A stretch of 12,697 nt of DNA from Myxococcales bacterium (GTDB lineage: Bacteria > Desulfobacterota_B > Binatia > UBA1149 > SPBQ01). Numbering within the stretch: the first letter of the stretch is position 1; every line of letters begins with the position of its first letter. Under the pieces are notes generated by a model. That model had not been told where the DNA came from. It saw nothing but the letters and a program-made list of their open reading frames with translations, and searched no databases. The translations under genes were made by a program, and so were the position numbers. Where the stretch lies: assembly GCA_004525875.1 (NCBI GenBank), contig SPBQ01000023.1, positions 1 through 12,697 on the forward strand, written 5' to 3'. Below, in pieces: positions 1 to 6,079 of the stretch.

Positions 1-199
1 CCCCCGGCATGCGCGGCTGAGCCTGAACCGGCAAGCTGATCCGGAAGCATGCACCGCGGCCATTGCCGCCGGCACCGGCGCCCGGCACGAGTTCGAGACA
101 ACCGCCGTGCGCCTCCACGATTCGCGCCGCCATCGGCAGACCGAGTCCCGTTCCCGTGGCCTTGGTGGCGAAAAAAGGCTCGAAGATCTGGCCGGCGAC
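1..199 (-). pseudogene. C-terminal fragment of a sensor histidine kinase (HATPase_c), truncated at its 5' side
   Basis: Read on the minus strand, bases 199 to 2 give 66 uninterrupted residues that open with VAGQIFEPFFATK, continue through the ATP-lid G2 box GTGLGLP, then MAARIVEAHGG, and close with a strand resembling FRISLPV. These are the F box, G2 box and last strands of a HATPase_c domain, the ATP-binding core that autophosphorylates the kinase. The H, N and G1 boxes are missing. Upstream in the same frame (above position 200) the reading continues open but shows no kinase motifs, because that DNA encodes a response regulator on the other strand. No stop is seen before the window edge, so the 3' end lies outside. 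It cannot work as a kinase in this form. It may be the remnant of the cognate partner of the neighbouring regulator, displaced by inversion or misassembly. Confidence 0.82.
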
Positions 200-1585
200 A
201 TGAAGCCCCGCATCGCGGTCCTTGACGACGAGCCCAACATGGTGGACGTCCTCTCGATGATGCTGGGCCGTGAGGGCTACGAGGTCGCTCCGTTCACCGA
301 TCCGGCCGGCCTGCTGGAATCGCTTCTCGAGGGGAGCTTCGATCTGCTGGTTACCGACCTTCGTATGCCGGGCTGCGACGGTTTGGAGGTTCTGAAGCGT
401 GTGCGCGAGACCGACCCGGCGATCGTCGTGATCCTCATGACGGCTAACGCCACCGTGTCGACCGCTATCACGGCGATGCGCGAGGGGGCGTTCGATTACA
501 TCCAGAAGCCGTTCGACAACGACGAGATGAAGGCGCTGGTCAAGCGAGCGCTCGACCTGACGCGGCTGGACCGCGAGAACCGCTATCGACGAGCCGGGGT
601 CCGCAGCCGTTACGCGCTCGAGCGTATCGTCGCGGAGAGCGGGGCGATGCGCGCGGCGCTCGACCTGGCGCGCCGCGCGGCCCGCAGCCCGAGCACGGTG
701 CTGATCGCGGGGGAGAGCGGCACGGGCAAGGAACTCGTCGCTCGCTCGGTCCACTACCACAGCGACCGCGTCGGCGGCCCGTTTGTCGCCGTCAACTGCA
801 AGGCACTGGCGGCCGGCGTGCTCGAGTCGGAGCTCTTCGGCCACGAGAAGGGCGCATTCACCGGTGCTGCTTCCACGCGCAAGGGACTGTTCGAGGAAGC
901 CGCGTACGGGACGCTGTTTCTCGACGAGATCGGTGACATCGACCTCGAGTTCCAGGCCAAGCTGCTTCGTGTATTGCAGGAGAAACAGGTCCGGCGCGTC
1001 GGCGGTTCGTCGCAGATCGCGACCGACGTGCGCGTGGTGGCCGCGACCAACCGCGACCTGCGCGCCGACGTACGTGAGGGCAAGTTCCGTGAGGATCTCT
1101 ACTTCAGGCTGGCAGTGATTCCGATCCTGCTGCCGCCGCTTCGCGCGCGGCCCGAGGACGTGATCCCGCTTGCGCGGCACTTCCTCGCGCGCTGGACCGA
1201 GGAGATGGAAAGGCCCGGTCTGGTCTGGAGCGCGGACGTCGAGGCGTACCTCACGCGCCATCGGTGGCCGGGCAACGTTCGCGAGCTGGAGAACGCCATC
1301 GAGCGTGGTGTGGTGCTGGCGCGTGGCGACACGATCGAGATCGCGGACTTGCTCATCGACGAAGACGCTGCGGTCGGCGATCCCGCCCCCGACGACGGGA
1401 CACGCCCGGCTGCCGGCGGTGGTCTGCGTGAGTTCCTCGACGCGGCCGCCGCCGAGCGCATCCGGGGCGCACTCACCGAGGCGGCTGGCGTGCGCACTGA
1501 GGCGGCGCGTGCCCTCGGCATCGACCGCGCGACGCTGTACCGCCTGATGCGCAAGTATGGCGTCGACGATTCGAACGAGGCGTGA
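200..1585 (+). CDS. Sigma-54-dependent response regulator, NtrC family (REC-AAA+-Fis HTH)
   Basis: This is a 461-residue cytoplasmic transcription activator that remodels sigma-54 RNA polymerase after phosphorylation by a histidine kinase. The receiver domain (about 1-120) has the acidic pair D9/D10, phospho-acceptor D53 (VTDLRMPG), T81 and K103. The AAA+ domain (about 140-375) has Walker A GESGTGKE at 171-178, the sigma-54-contacting loop GAFTGA at 218-223 and Walker B GTLFLDE at 237-243. A Fis-type helix-turn-helix occupies about 432-455. Length and domain order are complete for the family. The ATG at 200 is chosen because MKPRIAVLDDEP is a canonical receiver start. The frame stays open upstream to 107, but that DNA encodes kinase sequence on the other strand. 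No good Shine-Dalgarno sequence precedes the ATG, consistent with loss of the native leader. Its targets are unknown; a possible sigma-54 site lies upstream of the alcohol dehydrogenase gene. Confidence 0.95.
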   Translation: MKPRIAVLDDEPNMVDVLSMMLGREGYEVAPFTDPAGLLESLLEGSFDLLVTDLRMPGCDGLEVLKRVRETDPAIVVILMTANATVSTAITAMREGAFDYIQKPFDNDEMKALVKRALDLTRLDRENRYRRAGVRSRYALERIVAESGAMRAALDLARRAARSPSTVLIAGESGTGKELVARSVHYHSDRVGGPFVAVNCKALAAGVLESELFGHEKGAFTGAASTRKGLFEEAAYGTLFLDEIGDIDLEFQAKLLRVLQEKQVRRVGGSSQIATDVRVVAATNRDLRADVREGKFREDLYFRLAVIPILLPPLRARPEDVIPLARHFLARWTEEMERPGLVWSADVEAYLTRHRWPGNVRELENAIERGVVLARGDTIEIADLLIDEDAAVGDPAPDDGTRPAAGGGLREFLDAAAAERIRGALTEAAGVRTEAARALGIDRATLYRLMRKYGVDDSNEA

Positions 1586-1638
1586 CCGGTCCGCTGTCCG
1601 GCGGCAGAGCGCCCGAGGTAGCCAGCCTTTCACGCTGG

Positions 1639-1980
1639 TCAGGCGACTGAGGCCGCGTGCGCGTGTCGCGCGTGGTCCCGGACGTCGATCGGCGCCTCTG
1701 GCCGCAGTAGCAGATACGCGAGCGGGGCGATCGACCCCACGAAGCAGGTCGCGATCAACCACGGCAGCGGATTGACACCGCGACTGCGCGCGTCGTTCCA
1801 GACCCACACCGAGACCAGCGACAGCGCCAGCGCGAGATCGATCGTCACCTGGAGCGGCCATGGATTCCCCGAGAACACGGCGATCACCTCCGTCAGGCTG
1901 CCGCTGTTGACGATCACCCAGACCGTGTAGGCGGTGAAAGCGGCGAGGATCACGAACAGAGCGAGTTTCTTCAGGTTCAT
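1639..1980 (-). CDS. Small three-helix inner-membrane protein, DUF2834-like
   Basis: This 113-residue protein starts at the ATG complementary to 1978-1980, preceded on the minus strand by AGGAGG about seven bases upstream. The frame continues open further upstream without initiation signals. Three hydrophobic segments are visible, at about residues 5-25, 42-62 and 72-93. The second ends in WNDARSRG and the third in LLLRPE, followed by a His/Ala-rich hydrophilic tail (about 94-113). The pattern of an aromatic first helix, an acidic residue entering helix 2 and a basic loop before helix 3 resembles small DUF2834 membrane proteins, whose function is unknown. It converges on the response regulator gene with a 53-base gap and diverges from the VOC gene. 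The family assignment is from memory of the pattern and is only moderately sure; that it is a membrane protein is secure. Confidence 0.8.
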   Translation of the reverse strand: MNLKKLALFVILAAFTAYTVWVIVNSGSLTEVIAVFSGNPWPLQVTIDLALALSLVSVWVWNDARSRGVNPLPWLIATCFVGSIAPLAYLLLRPEAPIDVRDHARHAHAASVA

Positions 1981-2005
1981 TGCGTTGCCTCCTGTCTTGA
2001 TGGAG

Positions 2006-2025
2006 CGGCCGCCATCGCGCGGCCG
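2006..2025. repeat. Small inverted repeat in the divergent intergenic region
   Basis: The heptamer at 2006-2012 (CGGCCGC) is exactly complementary to 2019-2025 (GCGGCCG), leaving a six-base loop. It lies in the 235-base gap between the membrane-protein gene (start 1980, minus) and the VOC gene (start 2216, plus), about 25 bases from the former's start. It could be a leader hairpin or operator, but in DNA this GC-rich chance is likely. Nothing else convincing is seen in the gap apart from the two ribosome-binding sites. Confidence 0.25.
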
Positions 2026-2215
2026 TGAACAGGGAAGAGCAGGAGCCGTGCCACCTGCACGACGACGGCCCGCGTGGGCTTTTCGGCCGCTGGCCGGGGT
2101 GATCCGTTGCGGATCGGCAACACGGTGTAGCGTCGGCACGGCAAGGGGTCGGGCCCTTGCCCTAGGGCCGATCGGGCGCTCCACTCGGTCCTGGGCTCCC
2201 CAGGAGGTGACTGCC

Positions 2216-2644
2216 ATGAGTCGCATGAGTCATCCGGGCGCGCATGTGATCTGCACGATGCGCTATCGCGACGCCGCGGCCGCGATCGACTGGTTGTGCG
2301 AGGCCTTCGGCTTCGAGCGTCATCTGGTCGTGCCGGGCGAGAACGGCACGATCGAGCATGCCCAGCTGGTCTTTGGTAACGGCATGATCATGCTCGGCAC
2401 GGCACGCGAGGACGCGTTCGGCCGGCTCGTCGAGCCGCCGGCCGACGCCGGCGGCGTCGTCACCCAGAGCGTCTACGTCATCGTTTTCGACGCCGATGCG
2501 CACTACGAGCGCGCCGTAGCGGCCGGTGCCGCAATCGTCATCGATATCGTCGACGAGGACTATGGTGGCCGTGGCTACTCATGCCGCGACCCGGAAGGTC
2601 ACGTCTGGACATTCGGCACTTACGATCCCTGGGGGCCGGCTTGA
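2216..2644 (+). CDS. VOC superfamily (glyoxalase/bleomycin-resistance fold) protein
   Basis: This 142-residue cytoplasmic protein has the paired beta-alpha-beta-beta-beta layout of the vicinal oxygen chelate superfamily. The first module (about 8-65) reads CTMRYRDAAAAIDWLCEAFG and then a strand ending IEHAQLVFGNGMIMLG. The second (about 80-138) ends with YGGRGYSCRDPEGHVWTFGTY, where the DPEGHVW segment carries the typical final-strand metal-face residues. It most resembles PhnB-like single-domain VOC proteins, which may bind metal, bind a small ligand or be catalytically silent; no substrate can be inferred. The start at ATG 2216 is set by AGGAGG at 2202-2207. A second ATG two codons downstream is possible, and the frame open back to 1934 is not used. 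It precedes the alcohol dehydrogenase on the same strand with a 132-base gap, so they are probably separate transcription units. Confidence 0.88.
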   Translation: MSRMSHPGAHVICTMRYRDAAAAIDWLCEAFGFERHLVVPGENGTIEHAQLVFGNGMIMLGTAREDAFGRLVEPPADAGGVVTQSVYVIVFDADAHYERAVAAGAAIVIDIVDEDYGGRGYSCRDPEGHVWTFGTYDPWGPA

Positions 2645-2699
2645 CGAGGCCTCTCGCGTCCGCAGGCGCGCGATCACGGCACTCTCGAAAAGCCCTGCT

Positions 2700-2715
2700 C
2701 GGAAAGGGGCTTGCA
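2700..2715 (+). promoter_or_regulatory. Possible sigma-54 (-24/-12) promoter of the alcohol dehydrogenase gene
   Basis: The sequence CGGAAAGGGGCTTGCA has GG at 2701-2702 and GC at 2713-2714, exactly ten bases apart as sigma-54 RNA polymerase requires, and a full TTGCA -12 block. The -24 block is poorer (CGGAAA against consensus TGGCAC). The predicted transcript would start near 2726, about 50 bases before the dehydrogenase ATG. The presence of an NtrC-family activator at the left end of the window makes it more attractive, but GG-N10-GC pairs are frequent by chance in this DNA. Confidence 0.35.
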
Positions 2716-2746
2716 CCCGCCGTTGAGGGGGCAGGGGCGCTTCCAA

Positions 2747-2762
2747 CGGCTCGGCTGAGCCG
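2747..2762 (+). promoter_or_regulatory. Short leader hairpin or operator dyad before the alcohol dehydrogenase
   Basis: CGGCTC at 2747-2752 pairs perfectly with GAGCCG at 2757-2762 around a four-base GGCT loop. An overlapping near-palindrome TCGGCTGAGCCGA spans 2751-2763. It sits just upstream of the ribosome-binding sequence (GGAGA near 2769) and has no following T run, so it is not an intrinsic terminator. It could be a repressor operator or a leader structure; this is a low-confidence call. Confidence 0.3.
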
Positions 2763-2776
2763 ATAATTGGAGACCC

Positions 2777-3865
2777 ATGAAAGCAGCAATCTTCGTCGAG
2801 AACGAGAAACCCCTTGTCATTGAAGAAGTTACGCTCGACGCGCCGGCCGCGGGCCAGGTCCATGTGAAGTGGGGCGCGTGCGGCGTGTGCCACTCGGACG
2901 TGTCCATCTGGAACGGGACGTTGCCGCTGCCGCCTCCCGTCGTGCTCGGGCACGAGGGCGCCGGCGTCGTCGCGGCGGTCGGTGAGGGTGTCAAGGAGTT
3001 CTCCGTCGGCGACCACGTCATCGGAAGCTTCGTGCCCACCTGCGGCGAGTGTTTCTACTGCCGCAACGGCCAGGCCTTCGTCTGCGAGCAGTCGCTGGCG
3101 ATCGGGCTGTCGTGTATGCCCTTCACCCGTCCCGACGGTTCGAAGACCCTGGGCGTCGTGGGTGGTCTGGCCGGCTTCGCCGAGGAAACGATCGTCAGCG
3201 AGGCGGCGATCGTGAAGATCCCGAACGACTTCCCGCTCGATCAGGCCGCGCTCATCGGCTGCGGCGTCACCACCGGGGTCGGTGCTGCCCTGTTCGCAGC
3301 GAAGGTCAGCGAGGGCTCCACGGCCGTCGTGATCGGTTGCGGCGGGGTTGGTCTCGCGGCCGTCCAGGGATGCAAGATCGCCAAGGCTCAGAACATAGTC
3401 GCCGTCGATCTCAATCCGCAGCGACGCAAGGACGCCGAAGAGCTGGGCGCGACTCACAGCGTCGATCCTTCCGAGGTGAACGTTTTGGAGTTCCTGCAGG
3501 GGATCACCGAGGGCCGCGGCGCCGACTACGTCTTCGAGGTCGTCGGCCACCCGGACCTGCAGCGGCAGGCTTACGAATGGACGCGGCCCGGTGGCGTATG
3601 CTGCTGGGTCGGAATACCGAAGATGGACTCCGAGACGACGGTCCCCGGTGCACTGGTGGCTCTGCAGAACAAGACCATCGTTGGCACGATGTACGGATCG
3701 GCCAATGTCAAGCAGGACTTCGCGAAGCTCGTCGAGTTCGCCAAGAAAGGCGACATCAACCTCGAGAAGATGGTCTCGCGAAGGATCAAGCTCGAGGAGG
3801 TCAACGACGCGTTCCGCGCGATGCTCGAAGGCGAGGTCATCCGCTCGGTTATCATCTACGACTGA
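2777..3865 (+). CDS. Zinc-dependent alcohol dehydrogenase, MDR superfamily (class III-like)
   Basis: This 362-residue cytoplasmic enzyme is predicted to oxidise an alcohol to an aldehyde with NAD(H). The catalytic-zinc ligands are C38 (CGVCHSD), H59 with E60 (GHEGAG) and C162 (IGCGV). The structural-zinc lobe is complete at C89, C92, C95 and C103. The nucleotide-binding GCGGVG motif is at 187-192, and D211 at the end of the second Rossmann strand (VAVDLNP) favours NAD over NADP. Length is typical of the class III/long-chain zinc ADH group; the substrate cannot be read from sequence. The ATG at 2777 follows GGAGA at a normal distance. A strong terminator lies 30 bases downstream, so it is likely monocistronic, and a possible sigma-54 promoter and a dyad lie upstream. 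Nearby thiolase and DUF35 genes fit a role in oxidising alcohol intermediates on the way to CoA thioesters, which is inference. Confidence 0.95.
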   Translation: MKAAIFVENEKPLVIEEVTLDAPAAGQVHVKWGACGVCHSDVSIWNGTLPLPPPVVLGHEGAGVVAAVGEGVKEFSVGDHVIGSFVPTCGECFYCRNGQAFVCEQSLAIGLSCMPFTRPDGSKTLGVVGGLAGFAEETIVSEAAIVKIPNDFPLDQAALIGCGVTTGVGAALFAAKVSEGSTAVVIGCGGVGLAAVQGCKIAKAQNIVAVDLNPQRRKDAEELGATHSVDPSEVNVLEFLQGITEGRGADYVFEVVGHPDLQRQAYEWTRPGGVCCWVGIPKMDSETTVPGALVALQNKTIVGTMYGSANVKQDFAKLVEFAKKGDINLEKMVSRRIKLEEVNDAFRAMLEGEVIRSVIIYD

Positions 3866-3895
3866 TCGGACGGCGCACGATTGATTACTGCCAGG

Positions 3896-3929
3896 GGCCG
3901 GCGGCGCACTACGCGTCGCCGGCCTTTTT
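3896..3929 (+). terminator. Intrinsic terminator after the alcohol dehydrogenase gene
   Basis: GGCCGGCG at 3896-3903 pairs with CGCCGGCC at 3917-3924. The helix extends inward through a G-T wobble and CGC/GCG to a five-base ACTAC loop, and five T residues follow at 3925-3929. This is a classic rho-independent terminator. It separates the dehydrogenase transcript from the outer-membrane protein gene at 4060. Confidence 0.9.
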
Positions 3930-4012
3930 CGTCTCGCGCGTCCACGTCGCGTGTTCACGAGCAAGCCTCCAATCCGCTCCTTGGAAGTTCACGGCGTATG
4001 GATAACAACCAG

Positions 4013-4031
4013 GGCTGCCGGGGAGGCAGCC
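4013..4031 (+). promoter_or_regulatory. Leader hairpin with a GGGGA loop upstream of the outer-membrane barrel gene
   Basis: GGCTGCC at 4013-4019 pairs perfectly with GGCAGCC at 4025-4031, enclosing a GGGGA loop. It lies 28 bases before the ATG at 4060 and has no T run, so it is not a terminator. If transcription starts upstream (a weak TTGGAA at 3981-3986 with an AT-richer block near 4001-4008 is the only candidate), it would be in the 5' untranslated region. A GGA exposed in a hairpin loop is the kind of site bound by CsrA/RsmA, but this is only suggestive. Confidence 0.4.
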
Positions 4032-4059
4032 AGGCTTCGGATTTCTGTAAGGGGGGTTC

Positions 4060-5550
4060 ATGACCAGTTACAGGAACGCTAACGTTCGTTCGGTGGTGAG
4101 CCGATGCGCCTCGAGGGCGCTCTGGGCCGCGGGAATCACGACGTTGCTGCTGGCCGCGTCCGGGGTAGCTCAGGCCGAGCCGCCGCCGCGGCCGGAGTAC
4201 AATGTTCTGCCGTGGAAGGAGGACTGGTCGGTCCTTCGCGGTGTGGAGAAGAAGGACTTCTTCGATCCCATCAAGTACGTGCCGATGTCGAAGGACGGTC
4301 GGTACTGGGCCAGCTTCGGCGCCCAGTGGCGCCTGCGTCCGGAGATCTGGAGGAAGTTCAACTTCGGAGTCCAGGGTGCGGCTCCGAACGACAAGGACGA
4401 CGACGAGTTCTTGCTGTCCCGGATCATGTTCCACGGGGACTTTCACCTCGGCGAGACGTTCCGGATCTTCCTGATGGGCAAGAGTGCGCTGTCGACCGAT
4501 CGCGATCTGCAGGGCGGCACCACGCCATTCTATGTCGACCAGATCGATCTGCAGGACGGCTGGATCGAGGCCAAGCTCCCGATCCCGACCGACAAGATCG
4601 ACCTCCGCGTACGCGGCGGGCGCGAGGAGCTTCTCGAAGGTCGGCAACGACTGGTCAGCCCGCTCGACTGGGCGAACGTCCGGCGCACGTTCGACGGGGC
4701 CAACTTTATTCTCCGCTCCAAGCGCTTCTACTCGAAGGCGTTCTGGTCTCGACCGGTTCGCGTGAAGAAGTACGCGTTCAATCCGTCCTCGGGCAACCAG
4801 TTCTTCGGCATCTACAACACCATGAAGGACGTGCAGTGGGTCGACGGTTTCGATGTCTACTGGCTCAGTCTTCTGAGCGACGATGTTACTTTCAACGGGA
4901 CTACCGGCGATGAGAACCGCCAGACGATGGGTGGACGCACGTGGGGCAACATCGCGACCAGCACGTTCTATTATGACGGTGAGTTCGCCTACCAGTTCGG
5001 CGATGTCGGCGGCGCGAACATCAACGCGTTCATGTTCGCCGGCTTCGTCGGTGTGCCGTTCGAGGTGCTCAAGCGGGTGCCGAAGGTGGAGCTCGGTTTC
5101 GGATATGCGAGTGGCGACGATACGCCGGGCGACGACAAGGTCGAGACGTTCAACCAGCTGTTCCCTCTCGGTCACGCCTATCTCGGCAAGATCGACGCGA
5201 TCGGCCGCCAGAACGTGATCGATACGAGCCTCACGGGAATGGTCAATACCTTCTTCGACGTGAAGGCTCGGCTGGAGGGGCACTACTTCTGGCGGGCCTC
5301 GACGGACGATGCCGTCTACAACGCCGGCGGTGGTGTGCTACGGCCCGGAGCCGCCGGCAGCTCCTCCGACGTTGGCGGCGAGATCGATCTGATCCTGACC
5401 AAGGGGTGGGGCAGACACTTCGTCTCGCAGTTCGGCTACAGTCACTTCTTCGCCGGTAAATTCATCGATCAGGCTGCGAACACGCCGGCGTTCCTCGGCG
5501 CCGACAAGGACATCGACTTCATCTACTTCAACTTCACGTACCGGATCTGA
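4060..5550 (+). CDS. Alginate-export family outer-membrane beta-barrel protein
   Basis: This 496-residue precursor is predicted to insert in the outer membrane as a channel. It has a basic n-region, a hydrophobic stretch near residues 21-36 and a signal peptidase I site after A39 (VAQA before EPPPRP). The mature chain alternates short amphipathic strands with polar turns. It holds the segment GGREELLEGRQRLVSPLDW followed by NVRRTFDGA (about 186-215), typical of Pfam Alginate_exp proteins such as AlgE. The C-terminal strand is aromatic-rich and ends FNFTYRI, a plausible BAM recognition strand. A purine-rich AAGGGGGG at 4049-4056 precedes the ATG closely. Outside Pseudomonas alginate loci this family occurs in bacteria with no alginate pathway, and no alginate biosynthesis genes are in this window. 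Here it more likely moves another anionic or hydrophobic substrate. A hairpin without a T run follows at 5555-5582. Confidence 0.88.
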   Translation: MTSYRNANVRSVVSRCASRALWAAGITTLLLAASGVAQAEPPPRPEYNVLPWKEDWSVLRGVEKKDFFDPIKYVPMSKDGRYWASFGAQWRLRPEIWRKFNFGVQGAAPNDKDDDEFLLSRIMFHGDFHLGETFRIFLMGKSALSTDRDLQGGTTPFYVDQIDLQDGWIEAKLPIPTDKIDLRVRGGREELLEGRQRLVSPLDWANVRRTFDGANFILRSKRFYSKAFWSRPVRVKKYAFNPSSGNQFFGIYNTMKDVQWVDGFDVYWLSLLSDDVTFNGTTGDENRQTMGGRTWGNIATSTFYYDGEFAYQFGDVGGANINAFMFAGFVGVPFEVLKRVPKVELGFGYASGDDTPGDDKVETFNQLFPLGHAYLGKIDAIGRQNVIDTSLTGMVNTFFDVKARLEGHYFWRASTDDAVYNAGGGVLRPGAAGSSSDVGGEIDLILTKGWGRHFVSQFGYSHFFAGKFIDQAANTPAFLGADKDIDFIYFNFTYRI

Positions 5551-5554
5551 CGTG

Positions 5555-5582
5555 CGGGGGCACCGAGTTGTGAGAGCCCCCG
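5555..5582 (+). terminator. Terminator-like hairpin lacking a T run, after the outer-membrane barrel gene
   Basis: CGGGGGC at 5555-5561 is complementary to GCCCCCG at 5576-5582 with a 14-base loop, starting four bases after the stop codon. No T tract follows, so it is at best a weak terminator or 3'-end stabilising structure. Read-through into the DUF35 gene is possible. Confidence 0.35.
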
Positions 5583-5593
5583 ACAGACGCTAA

Positions 5594-5630
5594 TTCTCCT
5601 CGACTCCTGCACGCCGGGGGTCGAGGAGAA
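5594..5630 (+). promoter_or_regulatory. Hairpin sequestering the Shine-Dalgarno sequence of the DUF35 gene
   Basis: TTCTCCTCGAC at 5594-5604 is a perfect 11-base complement of GTCGAGGAGAA at 5620-5630. The helix can extend inward by about five more pairs (two of them G-T) to a five-base loop at 5610-5614. The 3' arm contains GAGGAG (5623-5628), the only Shine-Dalgarno sequence for the GTG start at 5638. The pairing would therefore hide the ribosome-binding site. No T run follows, so it is not a terminator. The structure suggests translational control by temperature, a ligand, a protein or an upstream ribosome; which of these applies is not visible. Confidence 0.7.
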
Positions 5631-5637
5631 ACACGCA

Positions 5638-6066
5638 GTGAGCGCCGCCCGTCAGATTCCGATCGCCGAAGGTCTGTTCAGCTGGCCGTCCGAGGAGCCC
5701 CGGCTCATCGGCAGCAAGTGTGCGGATTGCGGCGAGGTCACGTTCCCCGCGCAGACGCGCTGCCCGGCTTGCCCGGGCAGCGACTGCCGGGAGGTCCCGC
5801 TCAGCGCACGCGGAACGCTCTGGACCTGGACGATTCAGAACTTTCCACCGCCCGTGCCGTATGCGGGGGACGTCAGGAGCTTCGTTCCATTCGGCGTCGG
5901 CTACATCGAGCTGCCCGAAGGCGTGCGCATCGAGGCGCGCCTGACCGAGAACGATGCCGATTGCTTGCGCATCGGCATGGATATGGAGCTCGTCATCGAG
6001 AAGTTTGCCGACGGCGAGGACGGCGCCGAGCTCATGACGTTCGCGTTCCGGCCGCTCGATCCCTGA
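5638..6066 (+). CDS. DUF35 zinc-ribbon/OB-fold protein, probable thiolase partner
   Basis: This 142-residue cytoplasmic protein has an N-terminal rubredoxin-like zinc ribbon with C28-x2-C31 and C42-x2-C45, preceded by the family-typical PIAEGLFSWPSEEPRLIGSK. An OB-fold follows from about 57 (GTLWTWTIQN, VPFGVGYIELPEG, VRIEARLTE, LRIGMDMELVIE). DUF35 proteins bind acyl-CoA and form stable complexes with SCP2-type thiolases or hydratases, as in ChsH2 and Ltp2 of bacterial steroid side-chain breakdown. The thiolase 13 bases downstream is the obvious partner. The start is a GTG at 5638, set by GAGGAG at 5623-5628 and by the conserved N-terminus. That Shine-Dalgarno sequence lies inside a long hairpin, so translation may be controlled. 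Confidence 0.92.
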   Translation: MSAARQIPIAEGLFSWPSEEPRLIGSKCADCGEVTFPAQTRCPACPGSDCREVPLSARGTLWTWTIQNFPPPVPYAGDVRSFVPFGVGYIELPEGVRIEARLTENDADCLRIGMDMELVIEKFADGEDGAELMTFAFRPLDP

Positions 6067-6079
6067 GCTGAGAGATCGT

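Noticed and set aside
107..199. Upstream in-frame extension of the response regulator by 31 residues
   Set aside because: The receiver domain starts canonically at the ATG at 200, the extension is Arg-rich and unlike the family, and the same bases encode kinase sequence on the other strand.
1622..1638. CCAGC/GCTGG hairpin between the convergent response regulator and membrane-protein genes
   Set aside because: The five-pair stem has no T run on either side and is not distinguishable from chance.
2068..2083. GCCC-GCGT-GGGC-TTTT resembling an intrinsic terminator
   Set aside because: The stem is only four pairs, and the site is in a divergent intergenic region where no plus-strand transcript needs to end.
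2091..2111. GG-N10-GC with TTGC upstream of the VOC gene, resembling a sigma-54 promoter
   Set aside because: Only the invariant dinucleotides and TTGC match, the -24 block is otherwise wrong, and such spacing occurs often by chance in GC-rich DNA.
2579..3964. 461-codon open frame on the minus strand across the alcohol dehydrogenase
   Set aside because: It is the antisense shadow of a zinc ADH with all catalytic residues; its translation has no recognisable motif and its length reflects GC-biased codon usage.
3955..5283. 442-codon open frame on the minus strand across the outer-membrane barrel gene
   Set aside because: It is antisense to a gene with signal peptide and family signatures. It has no ribosome-binding site or domain and crosses the terminator-gene boundary in an implausible way.
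5556..5573. GGCAC...TTGTG resembling a sigma-54 promoter before the DUF35 gene
   Set aside because: The spacing between the GG and the -12 position is off by one and the invariant GC is missing; the bases are better explained by the adjacent hairpin.
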